DNA of 64,000 nucleotides, taken from contig NC_134530.1 of NCBI RefSeq assembly GCF_050624435.1, forward strand, positions 144,562,721 through 144,626,720. The letters run 5' to 3'. Positions 44,886-55,512 of this stretch are shown piece by piece (within the stretch, counting starts at the first letter, position 1; each line of letters opens with the position of its first letter). The position numbers were made by a program, and so were the translations under genes. The notes under the pieces were generated by a model. It ran no database searches. It worked only from the letters and a program-made list of their open reading frames with translations, and was not told where the DNA came from. This stretch comes from Tenrec ecaudatus. Taxonomy: Eukaryota > Chordata > Mammalia > Afrosoricida > Tenrecidae.

Positions 44886-45334
44886 ACCAAACAATTTTGA
44901 GGGTCCCATGAAGGTACCCAGATTCTTGGGGGCCTGACACCTGTCACAGCAAGTCTTTACAATCAGCTCAAGAATGAAGGCCTTTCACCTGCAGGAATCA
45001 GGGGGCCCTGTGTGGTTCTCCTTCCTTACCTACCCAGTGTCCCAGGCTGTTGCAAACTGCAGCACCATAGAGATCCCCCCAACTGCACCTCAAAGTCTGG
45101 ATTAAAACCCAGTTGCTTTCGAGGTGGCACCGATGCGTTTCAGAGCAGAACTGTACTTGCTAGGGTTTTTCAGTGGCTGGTATTTGGGGAAGCAGTTCCC
45201 CAGGTACACTGGGACCTCCCCCCTTTCAGGGAACAGTTGAGCAGGTACCACTTTCACACCACCCAGGATCTCCACGGTCTGGGTACAGAGAAGCTGTGGT
45301 GGTTGGAAGTCAGGCACAGTGCCTCCAATGAGAG

Positions 45335-45500
45335 CCAGTGATGCTAGTCAATTCTGATTCATAATGTCTCTATGGGACAGAGCAGACCTGTCCCTGTGGG
45401 TTTCTGGACTGAAGCAGACAGCCTCTTCTTTCTCTGGAGGAGAAGCTGGTGGATTTGAACCACAGACCTTGTGATTATCATCCTGATCTTCAGACAACAT
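45335..45500 (-). repeat. AfroSINE, antisense, decayed
   Basis: GTCAATTCTGATTCATAATG, GGGACAGAGCAGACCTGTCC and GGTGGATTTGAACCACAGACC are present. Confidence 0.75.
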
Positions 45501-45603
45501 CTCTGAGTCCCAAGTGCCCGACAATTGCACAAAGAGGTCACTTACACATTATCTTTTTTGTCGCCGCCACGCAGGCAGAGTTTGAGATGGCTGACTGGCA
45601 ACT

Positions 45604-45615
45604 GGGGGGGGGGGG
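45604..45615 (+). repeat. (G)12 run
   Basis: Twelve consecutive G residues. Confidence 0.9.
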
Positions 45616-45929
45616 TGTAAATGGATTGCAAATTCCTTGAGGCAAAAGCTTTTCGCTTGCATGCCTGGGACCTGGCTTTGCCTGCTCATGGTGAATACTA
45701 ATCCGGGCCTCTTCCCTGCCCCCAGCTCTGGCACCACAGTCAGCTTCCTCCCAATGAGCCTGAGAGTCGGACAGAACATTGATTAATCAATCCCTGCTCT
45801 GGGATTCCAGGCAGGCCCAGGTGATAATTAGGTGCCGAGCTCAGAGTTGATGATCCTGTAGAAATGACAGCAAATTTGCTCTTGTTCCACTCCTCCTCCA
45901 GCACCGCCCCGCACCCCCTTCCTCTACGG

Positions 45930-46127
45930 CAGTGGCTTTCAACCTTCCTAATGCCGTGGCCCTTTCATACAGTTCCTCATGTTGTGGTGACCCCTCCCCC
46001 CAACCAAAAAATTATTTTCCTTCCTACTTCATCACTGTCATTTTGCTACTGTTATGAATCAGGTGACCCCTGTGAAAGGGTTGTTCGACCCCCAAAGGGG
46101 TCATGACCCACAGGCTGAGAACTGCTG
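45930..46127 (+). mobile_element. SPIN-like non-autonomous hAT DNA transposon
   Basis: A 198-bp element starts CAGTGGCTTTCAACC and ends GGCTGAGAACTGCTG, imperfect terminal inverted repeats. The inside shows TACAGTTCCTCATGTTGTGG, CATTTTGCTACTGTTATGAA and CCCCCAAAGGGGTCATGACC, the landmark blocks I recall from SPIN/URR1-type miniature elements. The flanking 8-mers are CTCTACGG (45922-45929) and GTCTATGA (46128-46135). Both have TA in the centre, the nnnTAnnn target of Buster-type hATs, and match at 5 of 8 positions, as for an aged target duplication. There is no transposase. Orientation is arbitrary. Confidence 0.8.
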
Positions 46128-46225
46128 GTCTATGATGATCAAGGCTGTGGTCTTGGAGCAGCGTCATGAGATCAGCACGCATGAACACCGGGTTTGGTGC
46201 TGGCTCTGAGCAAGGGCCCTCGCAT

Positions 46226-46345
46226 GTTGCTGTTGAGTTGGGTGCTGTGGAGTCGATTTTGGCTCGCAGGGTGGGTGTCCTCATGTGACACAGTAGACTG
46301 CCTTTGCAGATTGGCTAGGCTCTAGGGCATCCCACTGAACCCACC
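46226..46345 (-). repeat. AfroSINE subtype fragment, antisense
   Basis: GTTGAGTTGGGTGCTGTGGAG followed by GTCGATTTTGGCTCGCAG is an inverted SINE tail. Confidence 0.6.
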
Positions 46346-46359
46346 CAACACCCTATGGC

Positions 46360-46480
46360 ATGATTGTCTCCATTTGACAGGATCTGGAGGTACCCGGAAC
46401 ATGACTTGCTCAAGGTCACTGTTAGTGAATGGCAATCATAGTTTGAACTCGTCTGTTTCCTTCCAAAGCCACCCTGTCCT
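46360..46480 (-). repeat. MIR relic, antisense
   Basis: CTCCATTTGACAGGATCTGG, CTTGCTCAAGGTCACTG and CATAGTTTGAACTCG match inverted MIR. Confidence 0.7.
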
Positions 46481-46751
46481 CACACCAGCGGGTGAGTAAA
46501 GAAAACAGACAGTCTAGGAGGCAGGGGGCCACACCTTAAAGCAGTGAGCACCTAGCGCTTTCCTAAGTTAACAATTAGCACCTTGGTAGGAATTCCTTGC
46601 TAACCTGCACACAGGAATGGCAGGAATGGGACATCACTTATGTGTCCTGTGCTGAAGAAGAAAACATTGTTTTTCAGATGATTCCAGACAAAATTCTCCT
46701 TCCCCGTGCCTCTTACCCTTCCTCCTCCACATCCTAACCCCTGACATTGAG

Positions 46752-46903
46752 TGCATTACGACGCCGTGTGTTTCCAAGACTGCAATCCTTGATGGAAGCA
46801 GCCGCCCTCATCCTTCTCCCACCGAGGAGAAGGTTGGTGGGTTTGAATAGCAGACTTTGTGGTGAATAGCGCAGTGCCTAGCTCACAGTGCCACCAAGTC
46901 TCC
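46752..46903 (-). repeat. AfroSINE, antisense
   Basis: GTTTCCAAGACTGCAATCC, AGGTTGGTGGGTTTGAATAGC and CAGTGCCACCAAGTCTCC are present. Confidence 0.75.
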
Positions 46904-47046
46904 TTACAGCATTCCCAGAACCCCCTAATGTCCCCGGTGTATGTCTCCATGACTCAGCTCCAATTTCTTCATCACCATCCCGCAGTGTTCCCAGCCTCCC
47001 TGGACTCCTGGCCCCACCTCTAGTAGGCCACCCTGTACCCTGGGCT

Positions 47047-47400
47047 GTGGACTTGTTGTTACTGATCTAACTCTTGGCAATTCTACTTTTAACAGAACAA
47101 AACCTTGCCAGGTCCTGGGCCATTTTCACAATCATTGGTGATTCAGCATTTCTTACTGTGACCTATGGGATTTTCATTGAATTTTTGGAAATAGATCACC
47201 AGACCTTTCTTCCTAGTGTATTTCAGTCTGGAAGTTCTGCTCAAACCTGCCCACCTTGGGCTGTCTTGCTGTTTGTTATTTTTGAAATGTCATTGGCACA
47301 GGTTCCAGCCTCACAGCAAAACAAAGTGACAGAAGATAATGAGCTATCGGTTTGTATTTACCCCCTCCCCCACCTTCTAGTCACTTTACCAGAAAGAGTC
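47047..47400. repeat. Composite afrotherian SINE-related repeat
   Basis: GATTTTCATTGAATTTTTGG, AATAGATCACCAGACCTTTC and TTCAGTCTGGAAGTTCTGC match a composite repeat I recall from elephant-group genomes. It lies directly 5' of the RTE fragment. Confidence 0.55.
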
Positions 47401-47404
47401 GGCG

Positions 47405-48290
47405 GTGTTTAACCATCCCAGGAGATGGCATATGATCAAGAACCAGTGTAAACGAAGAAGTCCAACTTATACCGAAGGCATACGTGAAAAATCATGGCTC
47501 CAAGAGATGATGGAATGTCCATTCAAATGCATCAACAAATAGATGCACTACCAGAAGCACTCACTCCTCCATGTCAAGATGTTTAGAAGACAGCTCCGTG
47601 GCCAGCCAAGTCTGTGCCCATCCCAAAGAAAAGTGACCCAATGGAATCTGGAAATTATCTAAGATTATCAGTCCTATCCCACGCAAGTAAAGTTCTGTTG
47701 AAGATCATTCAACAGGCCACTCAATGGTCTCAAGACCACATCGACAAGCAATTGTCGGAATTTCAAGCCAGATTCAGAGGCGGATGTGTAACAACAGGTG
47801 GCTATTACCTGAAAGCAGAGAATACCAGAAAGATGTTCACGTGTGTATTGTTGACCATGCAAACTCGATCAGCTTACACTATGGTAACATGGTGACGAAT
47901 GGGAATTCCAAAACAATCGTGCTCATAGACGAGGAGCTAGGCTTTGGAACAGAACAAGGGCAACCATGTGCTCCAAAATCAACCATCTGTCAACTGAGCA
48001 AATAATCCGAGGAAGGGGGCTCTGTGAAGAAGAGTGTGGAAGTAGGATTCGAGGAAGGCTCATTAACAGCCTGGGATATGCAGATGACACAACCTTGCTT
48101 GTTGAAGGCAAAGAGAGCTTGAAGCTCTTACTGATGAAGATCAAAGACTGCCGCCTCTAGTATAGTTGAGAAAGATATAAACAATCCTCACAACTGGAAC
48201 AATAGACATCCCGATGAAGGAAGAAATGATTGACACTCATGAAGCGGCAATCAGGAAATCAAGTGGGAAGTCAGGAGGATGAACAGCCTC
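47405..48290 (+). mobile_element. RTE/BovB-like LINE fragment with broken reverse transcriptase
   Basis: Translated blocks in different frames follow the order of an RTE reverse transcriptase: PIPKKSDPMESGNYLRLS (fingers), then KVLLKIIQQ, then SEFQARFRGGCVTTGG, then the palm motif GYADDTTLLVEGKES with the catalytic Tyr-Ala-Asp-Asp at 48077-48088. Stops and frameshifts separate them, for example between 47895 and 47966, so it is dead. The endonuclease domain is absent and the 5' end is truncated. This is an old copy of a lineage that is abundant in afrotherians. Confidence 0.88.
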
Positions 48291-48339
48291 ACTCTCCCAC
48301 TGAGAGCACGGTAGAGTCGTAAAGTCGATTCCAGCAGAG

Positions 48340-48765
48340 CCGGAGAGGTTGAAACGTAATAACGTATCAGTTGATCTCCTTTCTGACCCATGTTTCACTT
48401 GTTCTAGTGTTTAATATTTTCTGCTTTGTTTTCAATTGAGGGTTTTTTGTTTGTTTGCTTGCTTTACTTTGGTGTTGGTGGTGGTGTTTTTGTTGTGTGT
48501 TTGTGTGTTTCTGTACATGAATCCAGGAGTGCTCAATCTATGGAGACAGTACCTGGATGAGGGGATCCTTCAGGGTACAGCATGGGAGGTTGGGGGAGAA
48601 ATAGCAAGCTAATAGCAAAAAGTACAATAAAGGAAAAAACGCTCTAAAATTGATTGTGGTGATGATTATATAGCTCTTCTTAATATATTGAACTATTGTT
48701 GCATGTTATGTGAATTATAGGCCAATAAAAGTATTTTTCATTGGTTTTTAAAAAGAAATCAAACA
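48340..48765 (+). mobile_element. L1-like 3' UTR fragment, sense
   Basis: CATGGGAGGTTGGGGGAG, CTAATAGCAAAAAGTACAAT, ATTATATAGCTCTTCTTAAT and a terminal GGCCAATAAAAGTATTTTTC resemble the 3' end of an afrotherian LINE with its poly(A) signal. Confidence 0.5.
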
Positions 48766-48832
48766 GAAAAATCTGCAACAAAAGACCTCTTTAAAGTATT
48801 AAATAAAAATCAAAGAAGGCACTTTGAGGACG

Positions 48833-49110
48833 GTGTTAGGCCGGTTGACCAGAGAAACAAATTCATTCATAGCCACTCATATGTGTATAGGCAAGAGCTT
48901 TATATAAAGAGTAATTGAATATTGAGAAAGCATCATGTGACTTCTTATCAGAAATGTCTCGCAGGGAGTGAGCCAGTGTCTCACCTCCAAAGAGCTATTT
49001 ACCTCCTTAGTCCCTGCAAATGAGGTCATCAAGCTGTGGCCTGATTGACAGGTAAACTCCACCCCTTCACTCCTAAGTCTCAGATTGACAACAGATTATG
49101 TCACTACCAC
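48833..49110 (+). mobile_element. Lineage interspersed repeat, sense, internally deleted
   Basis: It starts GTGTTAGGCCGGTTGACCAG and AGAAACAAATTCATTC and ends CTGATTGACAGGTAAACTCC, then ACAGATTATGTCACTACC. The same ends, inverted, bound the longer copy at 53823-54341. The class (LTR or DNA transposon) is not certain. Confidence 0.6.
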
Positions 49111-49139
49111 AAGGACTAAGATGTGCCTGACCCAAGTCA

Positions 49140-49351
49140 TGGTCTCTTCAGTCACCTCATATGCCTATAAAAGCTGGACCTTAAAGGAGGATGGAGGATG
49201 AATTTGTGTATTTGAATTATGGTCCTGGTGAAGAATATTGAATAGGCCACGCATGGACTACCAGAAGAAAATTTCATTTGTCTTGGAAGAGGTACAGACA
49301 GATTGTCCCTTAGAGCCAGGATGCTTAGACTTCTCATACGTGATCCCATGT
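49140..49351 (+). mobile_element. RTE-like 3' ORF fragment, sense
   Basis: CATATGCCTATAAAAGCTGG, ATTTGAATTATGGTCCTGG, GAATATTGAATAGGCCACGC and GGACTACCAGAAGAAAATTT match the part of RTE just 3' of the reverse transcriptase. Confidence 0.7.
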
Positions 49352-49369
49352 GACTAGAGGCAAACTGGG

Positions 49370-49506
49370 CTCCGCAGGGTTTTCACTGGCTAATCTTGTA
49401 GAGGCAGATCTCCAGGTCTCTCTTCCTCGGCTCCTCTGGGTGGACTCAAACTACCAACCCTTCGGTTAGTAGCTGACCACTTAACCATGTGCGCCACCAG
49501 AGCCGC
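49370..49506 (-). repeat. Second AfroSINE subtype, antisense
   Basis: GGTTTTCACTGGCTAATC, CTCCTCTGGGTGGACTCAAAC and the inverted head GTGCGCCACCAGAGCC are all well kept. Confidence 0.8.
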
Positions 49507-50190
49507 TGAGTTTCTGTAATTCAGATGAAAGCCTTCACAATTGGAGAGTGGTGGTGTAGACACAGCACTCTGGACATAGTTCACGTCGCTGGATGGTACG
49601 CCAAGAGATGGTCGCCAATGGCAGATGCTTTCTTATGTTTATTTGACCACAATAAGAACAAATACAAATCTAACAGATCTACTCCCCAGCCTGTCCATCT
49701 GGAGAGGGCCTACGCCGTGGAGAGCCCAGGCCACCCATGTCAGGGTGCAGGGACCAAGCAGGCTGGGCAGGGAGGTCAGCCTAGCCCCTAGGGCAAGGAA
49801 GCAGGTGGCAGCTCCCTCCGTCACGCCCCTGCTCTGCTGCGAAGCCTGACTTCGCCTTCTGCAAGCTCAGCTCACAGGCAGCCTTGACATCAGGGCTAGT
49901 GGAAGAGACCAGGCAGCCACTCAGAGGTGTGGGGCAGTAAACAGATAGGTGCGCCGCTTGCCAGGGGCAGGGGTGGCGTGCCATGAGGTCACCCCACCAC
50001 AGCAACACTAGTCTGGCCTGGTTGAGGGGGGACTGCGGTTGAGAGGGCTTCATGCTAGTCCCATGGGTCCCAAATGCAAATTTGTCACAGGGAGGGATAG
50101 GATTTGCGCTTGACCGGAGGGGCTCATTTGCTAAAGAGAGTCAGAGAAGCTTCCGTGGCTCCTGATTATTTGTGCGAGGTTAATGCGGAC

Positions 50191-50355
50191 AAAGAAGCCC
50201 AGGTGGCACATTGGTGAAGAACTTGGCTGTGACCCAGTAGGTCGGCCGTTCAAGTCCACCAGCTGCTTCCACGGGAGAGAAGATCGATTCTAGCTGTGGC
50301 CTATAGGGCTGTTGTGAGTCAGAAGAGACTCCACCACCTACAAAGAGTTGACAAC
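50191..50355 (+). repeat. AfroSINE, sense, shortened
   Basis: GAAGCCCAGGTGGCACATTGG, TAGGTCGGCCGTTCAAGTCC and the tail GAGTCAGAAGAGACTCCACC are present. Confidence 0.8.
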
Positions 50356-50622
50356 CCTAACCCCAAAGACCCCACATGACCCTCATGGAATGTGCCAGGC
50401 AGAACCCGCCGTGAGGGAAGCCGGGACGGCTGAGGCCATGGGCTTTGAACCTTTGTTTCTGTACCTGGTCCTGGCTCACTCCAGGTGGTCTCTCCTGACT
50501 GCCCCAAAAGGGCACCTCGTGGGTTCTTGAGGATCTTCAGCTCCCTGGAGATTGACCAAAGGGACTGGAAGGGGCACTGAGTCCCTAACCTAAGCAGCCT
50601 CCACCACATTCTGACCCCCATT

Positions 50623-51584
50623 TTTTTGTTCATAATTTTTTTAAATCGTTTTATTAGGGGCTCATACAACTCTTATCATAATCCATACATACATCAATTG
50701 TGTAAAGCACATTTGTACATTCATGGCCCTCATCATTCTCAAAACATTTGCTCTCCACTTAAACCCCTGGCATCAGGTCCTCATTTTTCCCCTCCCTCCC
50801 CGCACCTCCCTCCCTCATGAACCCTTGATAACTTATAAATTATTGTTTTGTCATATCTTGCCCTATCCGACATCTCCCTTCACCCACATGTAAATCCTTG
50901 TAATTGGTTCCCCCTTTCCAACCCACCCTCCCGCTACACTCCCAGTATCACCACTCTCACCCCTGGTCCTGAAGGGATCATCCGCCCTGGATTCTCTGTG
51001 CTTCCAGTTCCTATCTGTACCAGTGTACATCGTCTGCTCTAGCCAGACTTGTAAGGTAGAATTCGGATCATGATAGTGGGGCAGGCAGGGGGGTGCATTT
51101 AGGAACTAGAGGAAAGTTGTATTTTTCATCATGCTTTTCCTCACACCCTGACTGGCTCATCTCCTCTCCGAGACCCCTCTGCAAGGCGATCTCCAGTGGC
51201 CGACAAATGGACTTTGGGTCTCCACTCTGCACTGCCCCCTCATTCACAATGATAAGATTTTTTGTTCTGATGATACCTGATACCTAACCCCTTCGGCACC
51301 TCGTGATCGCACAGGCTGGTGTGCTTCTTCCATGTGGGCTTTGTTGCTTCTGAGCAAGAAGGCCACTTGTTTACCTTCAAGCCTTTAAGACCCCAGACGC
51401 TGTATCTTTTGAGAGCCGGGCACCACGAGCTTTCTTTGCCACATTTGCTTATGTACCCGCTTTGTCTTCAACGATCATACCATGGAGGTGAGCACACAAT
51501 GATATGATTTTTTTGTTCTTTGATGTCTAAAAACAGATCCCTTCAGCACTTCGTGATCACACAGGCTGGTGTGCTTCTTCCATG
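50623..51584 (-). mobile_element. Young L1 3' end, antisense, with exact target-site duplication
   Basis: It is about 0.96 kb and, on the minus strand, ends in CCTAATAAAACG and an A-rich tail (T-rich on the + strand, 50621-50645). It matches the copy at 26937 block for block. It is flanked by an exact 14-bp repeat, TTCTGACCCCCATT, at 50609-50622 and 51585-51598. The 5' truncation, A tail and perfect target duplication together show target-primed retrotransposition. An internal segment occurs twice (about 51247-51345 and 51495-51584). No ORF is retained. Confidence 0.92.
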
Positions 51585-52019
51585 TTCTGACCCCCATTCT
51601 TACTAAAGCACCCTGACCCAGCACTCTGCCTGCCGGGGGCATCCACTTTGCCAGGAACCAGGCTTGGAGACTGGGAGAGGAGGTCCAGGGTTGGTGAGCG
51701 GGACGCCTGTGACAAACTTAAGCCCTCGGCAGTGATGGTGTCTTCCCTCGGTGGAGAACCGAGGTCCACAGCCCAACCTGGTTTCCAGGAAAAAGCCCTC
51801 TCCAAATTCTGCCCTGCCTGTCATTCGGGACAGCATGTCGCTGCCCCGCGCAGCTGTGGTGGAGCCTGGCTGACTTGGGGCACTGGCTTGGGAGGACAGC
51901 AAGGAGACGGTTGCTCCCCACCACCAGACACTTACTCCCTGTCACGGGTGGATCTCAGACCAGTCAGGACCCTCCTCGACGCTTTCGCTGGCCACCAGCA
52001 GGCCAGAGTCCCTGCTTCC

Positions 52020-52145
52020 CCTGAGCTACGCTGGTGTGGCATCCCATTCCCTGAGCATCCCCTCGGTGCCAACAGGTCACATTTTTCTCATTTCATCCTA
52101 ACACCGCCCCGTGAAGGAGGCGCCGTCTCCACTGTAAACTGACGG
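52020..52145 (-). repeat. MIR-like relic, antisense
   Basis: ATTTCATCCTAACACCGCCC, GTGAAGGAGGCGCCGTC and CACTGTAAACTGACGGG fit the inverted 3' half of MIR. Confidence 0.5.
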
Positions 52146-52154
52146 GCAGGAGGT

Positions 52155-52322
52155 GATTCATGGAGACGACACCTGTGTCGGCGTAGAACTGTGCTCTGTG
52201 AAGTTTCCAGCGGCTCGCTTTCAGATGTAGAGAGCCAGGGCTTTCCTCCGCGGCACCTCAAGGTGGACTCGAACCCCGTCTTTTTGGTGAGCAGCTGACT
52301 GGTGATTAACTGCTAGCACCCC
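52155..52322 (-). repeat. AfroSINE subtype, antisense, decayed
   Basis: GCGTAGAACTGTGCTCTG, GTGGACTCGAACCCCGTC and TTGGTGAGCAGCTGACTGG are present. Confidence 0.65.
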
Positions 52323-53293
52323 ACCCCCACCCCAGGGACTCTGATCCCCACTCTAGAGATCAGCCCCCTTAGGCTTGGCGTGTTTCCTGAGTCTGGGCCA
52401 GGCAGCTCTCAAAGCGGTCCTTCCATGTAGCTCTCCTTATAAACGTTGCAGGTGGAGACGTTGAGCGCAGACAGGCTAGTGACGCTCGCCCACAGGCAAA
52501 CAGGGCTCAGTGACAGAGCGGCCAGAGAGCCCAAAGCCCCTAATCTGCTCTCCCTTCCTGCAGGCTGTCTTCCCTCCGCCACCCTTACTTTGCCCCTACA
52601 CCTTTGCTCAACGAGTCTCCTTCCCCTCCAATCCTCCAGTGCCCTCCTCCACCCCCACTCCCACCCCACCCTCCCAGACAACCGTCTGAAGCCTACAGAC
52701 CTCCCCATCTAGATAAAAAAGGACTCCTGCCATCTGTGAGTTGGCTTGGGCCTCCCCAACCCCCACCCCAAAGGTGGGCTAGAGCCCTCATCCTGGTGCT
52801 GACCAACGACCAACGTGACCTTGTTTGGAAGCAGACATTGTGAAGAAGCTGTCAGTTCGCATGAGGCCATAGGAGTAGGGACTAGGGAGGCGCTAAGCCA
52901 GTATGACAAGAAAGACCCGAGAGGCCGAGGGATGGACGGTGGCCATGTCACGATGAGGCGGGGATGTGAGTGATCCAACCACAGGGCCAGGCACGTGGGG
53001 CATTTCTAGGGTCCCTCAGTTGTGGGGAGAGGCAAAAAGGAACCCTTCTGATGGCCCTCAGAGAGGATGACACCTTGATTTTGGAGTTCTAGCCCCAGAA
53101 CTGGGAGGCAACACACCCCTGCTGCTTTAAATCCCCCGTTCACAGTGCTTTGTTATAGTAGCCCCTAGAAACCCGTATACTCCCCAAACCGTTCCCTGAC
53201 CCTTTGTGCCCAGGTTGCTCCCCGCTTTTCTCCCGCCCCATCTCCTATACCCAGACTGAACATAAGGGCACTTCCTAGTGGCCTCCTAGTTGG
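52323..53293. other. Intergenic unique DNA
   Basis: No feature is recognised. Confidence 0.5.

Positions 53294-53340
<47 letters not shown>
53294..53340 (+). repeat. (TG)n microsatellite
   Basis: About 23 uninterrupted TG units. Confidence 0.97.
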
Positions 53341-53342
<2 letters not shown>

Positions 53343-53539
53343 CCTTGTTTCTGACCCCTCTTGTCTTCCCTAAGGAAGGGCAACCAATCATCACAGACGA
53401 CACATTGCTTACAACCCTGAGGTTCAACTCAAGGCTGGAGACGAAACGTTCACATCTACCCCAGCAGCCAGGGCAGCGCCAAACACGGTTCATCAGTTCT
53501 CCACACGTGCATGCTCCTTGCCTCTCCATGATCTTGAGT

Positions 53540-53665
53540 AATCTTCCTAGGAACCTGGGGAAGTGGGTCTCTCAGGTTCTGAGAGGTTAGGTGCTGTAGG
53601 ATGAGGTGACTAGCTGGTGAGGGTGCAGACCCAGGCTCTCTGCTCCTGAGTCTAGTTATCTGTCA
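53540..53665 (-). repeat. MIR relic, antisense
   Basis: CCTGGGGAAGTGGGTCTC, GGTGACTAGCTGGTGAGG and GACCCAGGCTCTCTGCTCC follow inverted MIR. Confidence 0.5.
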
Positions 53666-53822
53666 TCTACCTAGGGTCAACTGCGAATGGAATGGTGCTC
53701 TTGAGTTCAGCGGATACCTTCTTTGTTTCCTCCTCACACCAAGTTAGCTGTGAGAAGCTCCTTGGGGAGACTGGTTGAGATGTGGTGAGATTGGCTAAGG
53801 GGATGGGGTAGTAAAAGCATCT

Positions 53823-54341
53823 ATGGCAGTTACATAATCTGCTGTCAACTTGAGCAAAGGGATGGAGTCTAGCTGTCAATCAGGTCATAGCCCATGAGGC
53901 CTCTGTGTGGGCATGGCCTTCTTCTGAGGATTCTGGGAACTCCAGTCTTCCTCCCTGGAGGTGGGACACACAGTCTCCCTGTGAGACATTCCTGTTGACA
54001 AGCTACATGGAGACACACTGATGGAGCCAGAGCCCTGGAGCTGGAGGAGCCATATGAAGACCCACACCAGTGCTGAGATGCTTCCACCGCCACGGGATCC
54101 ACAAGACTTTCCACCCACTGACCTGTGATCTTCCTGTATTTGGTGTCATTGCACGGCTGTGTGAGTCTAAAGAGGAATTTATGGACTAGTGTTGACATAT
54201 GGCTAATATCAAACTTATGGACTTGATCTGGACTGGGCTGGGATGTTTCTTAATATACAATTGCCCTTTGATATAAAGTTCTCTCTTACAGACATATGAG
54301 TCTCCCTGGACTTGTTTCTCTAGTCTACCCAGACTGACACA
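53823..54341 (-). mobile_element. Lineage interspersed repeat, antisense, 519 bp
   Basis: On the minus strand it starts TGTGTCAGTCTGGGTAGAC and ends near GTTGACAGCAGATTATGTAAC. It shares both ends with the shorter copy at 48833. The middle includes GGCATGGCCTTCTTCTGAGG and GTGATCTTCCTGTATTTGG. The terminal TGTG and abundance argue for an LTR or a DNA transposon. No coding part is present. Confidence 0.6.
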
Positions 54342-55364
54342 GCAGCCCAGGGGACGATAGGCCACGTGCGTCTAGCTTCAGCCAAGATTGAGATGCTGAT
54401 CCAAGAAGGAACCCTTTAAGTATGCCTCAAAGGGCACAGGCAGTTTCTTGGGGTTGACAAAGTCGCTGCCCCACTCCATGTCCTGCACAGGGACACTGGT
54501 AGGGGCAAATGATCCGTGACAGACAACCCCCAGGTAGCTACCCATCCACCCTGCAGTGGGAAAGAGCAGGGAAATCAGGGAAGGGCGCTAGGGCCTGCAG
54601 GGAAGGAGTCATCCAGGCAGAAGGGGTTGCTGTTGGGGTTTGGCCCATGGAGCTCCAGGAGGAAGTAGCGCGGACACTCTCCCCTCAGGCACATCTGTGG
54701 CCGCTTTGCCAGAAAGGGGCATTCGGTTGCATTCTCAGTGAGGCTGCCCCAAGGTTTTGGGGTGCTTCCAGAAGCCCAGCCCCTTCTCTCTGGTCCAAGC
54801 CAAGCAGCCTGACCTCTGGAGGCTCAGGAGCTCGCTCAGGAGCAGTGCCAGTGGGGTGTCACAGCCGCATCTTGTGGTTTCCCTGCCTGGTGGAGGAGGC
54901 CAGGCCTGAAGCTGCGACGGGGGCAGAGCACATGACCTCTGTTGGGTTTGAGTGCAGCCCTGGTACGGGCTGCCTGCTCTGAACCTGCCTGCTCCCTGCT
55001 CCGGGAAACACAGAGTAACTGAGTGACTTGTGCAGCAATTACGGGCGAAAGAGATGGAGGGTGAGGGCTAGCTCTAGGTCCTGCCACGGAGACGAAGAAT
55101 TAATCCCCCCTGTCACTTTGTGCTGAGCTCCCTTGGCAGGTGTCAGTGGAACCGCCACCACGTCCGTCCGATGCACACCCTCACGGCGGCACAGGGAGGC
55201 CTGCGGCGTGCTGGAGTAGGCCACAGCTGCATCAGCGCGGCCAGGCAGTGCCGTCCCACGGCATTCAATCCACGATGAACTCACCACGGGCACATGCTGG
55301 GAACGGGGCTGGGATCCAAAGCAAAGCCATCTGCAGGTTATGAACCAACCAACCGACGGACAGA
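54342..55364. other. Intergenic unique DNA
   Basis: CpGs are somewhat raised at about 55150-55280. No gene signal. Confidence 0.5.
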
Positions 55365-55512
55365 TGGACTCACTGCCGCCGGGTCTATGCAGGCTCACCG
55401 TGACCACCCTTGCTGGTTTCTGAGACTAATTGTTGATAGGAGTAGAAAACCCGAGGAGCTGGTTTAGAACAGCTGGCCATGTGGATCACCGCCCAATGCG
55501 TAACCCGACACC
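55365..55512 (-). repeat. AfroSINE, antisense, decayed
   Basis: ACTCACTGCCGCCGGGTC, TTTCTGAGACTAATTG and CCCAATGCGTAACCCGACACC are remnants. Confidence 0.6.
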
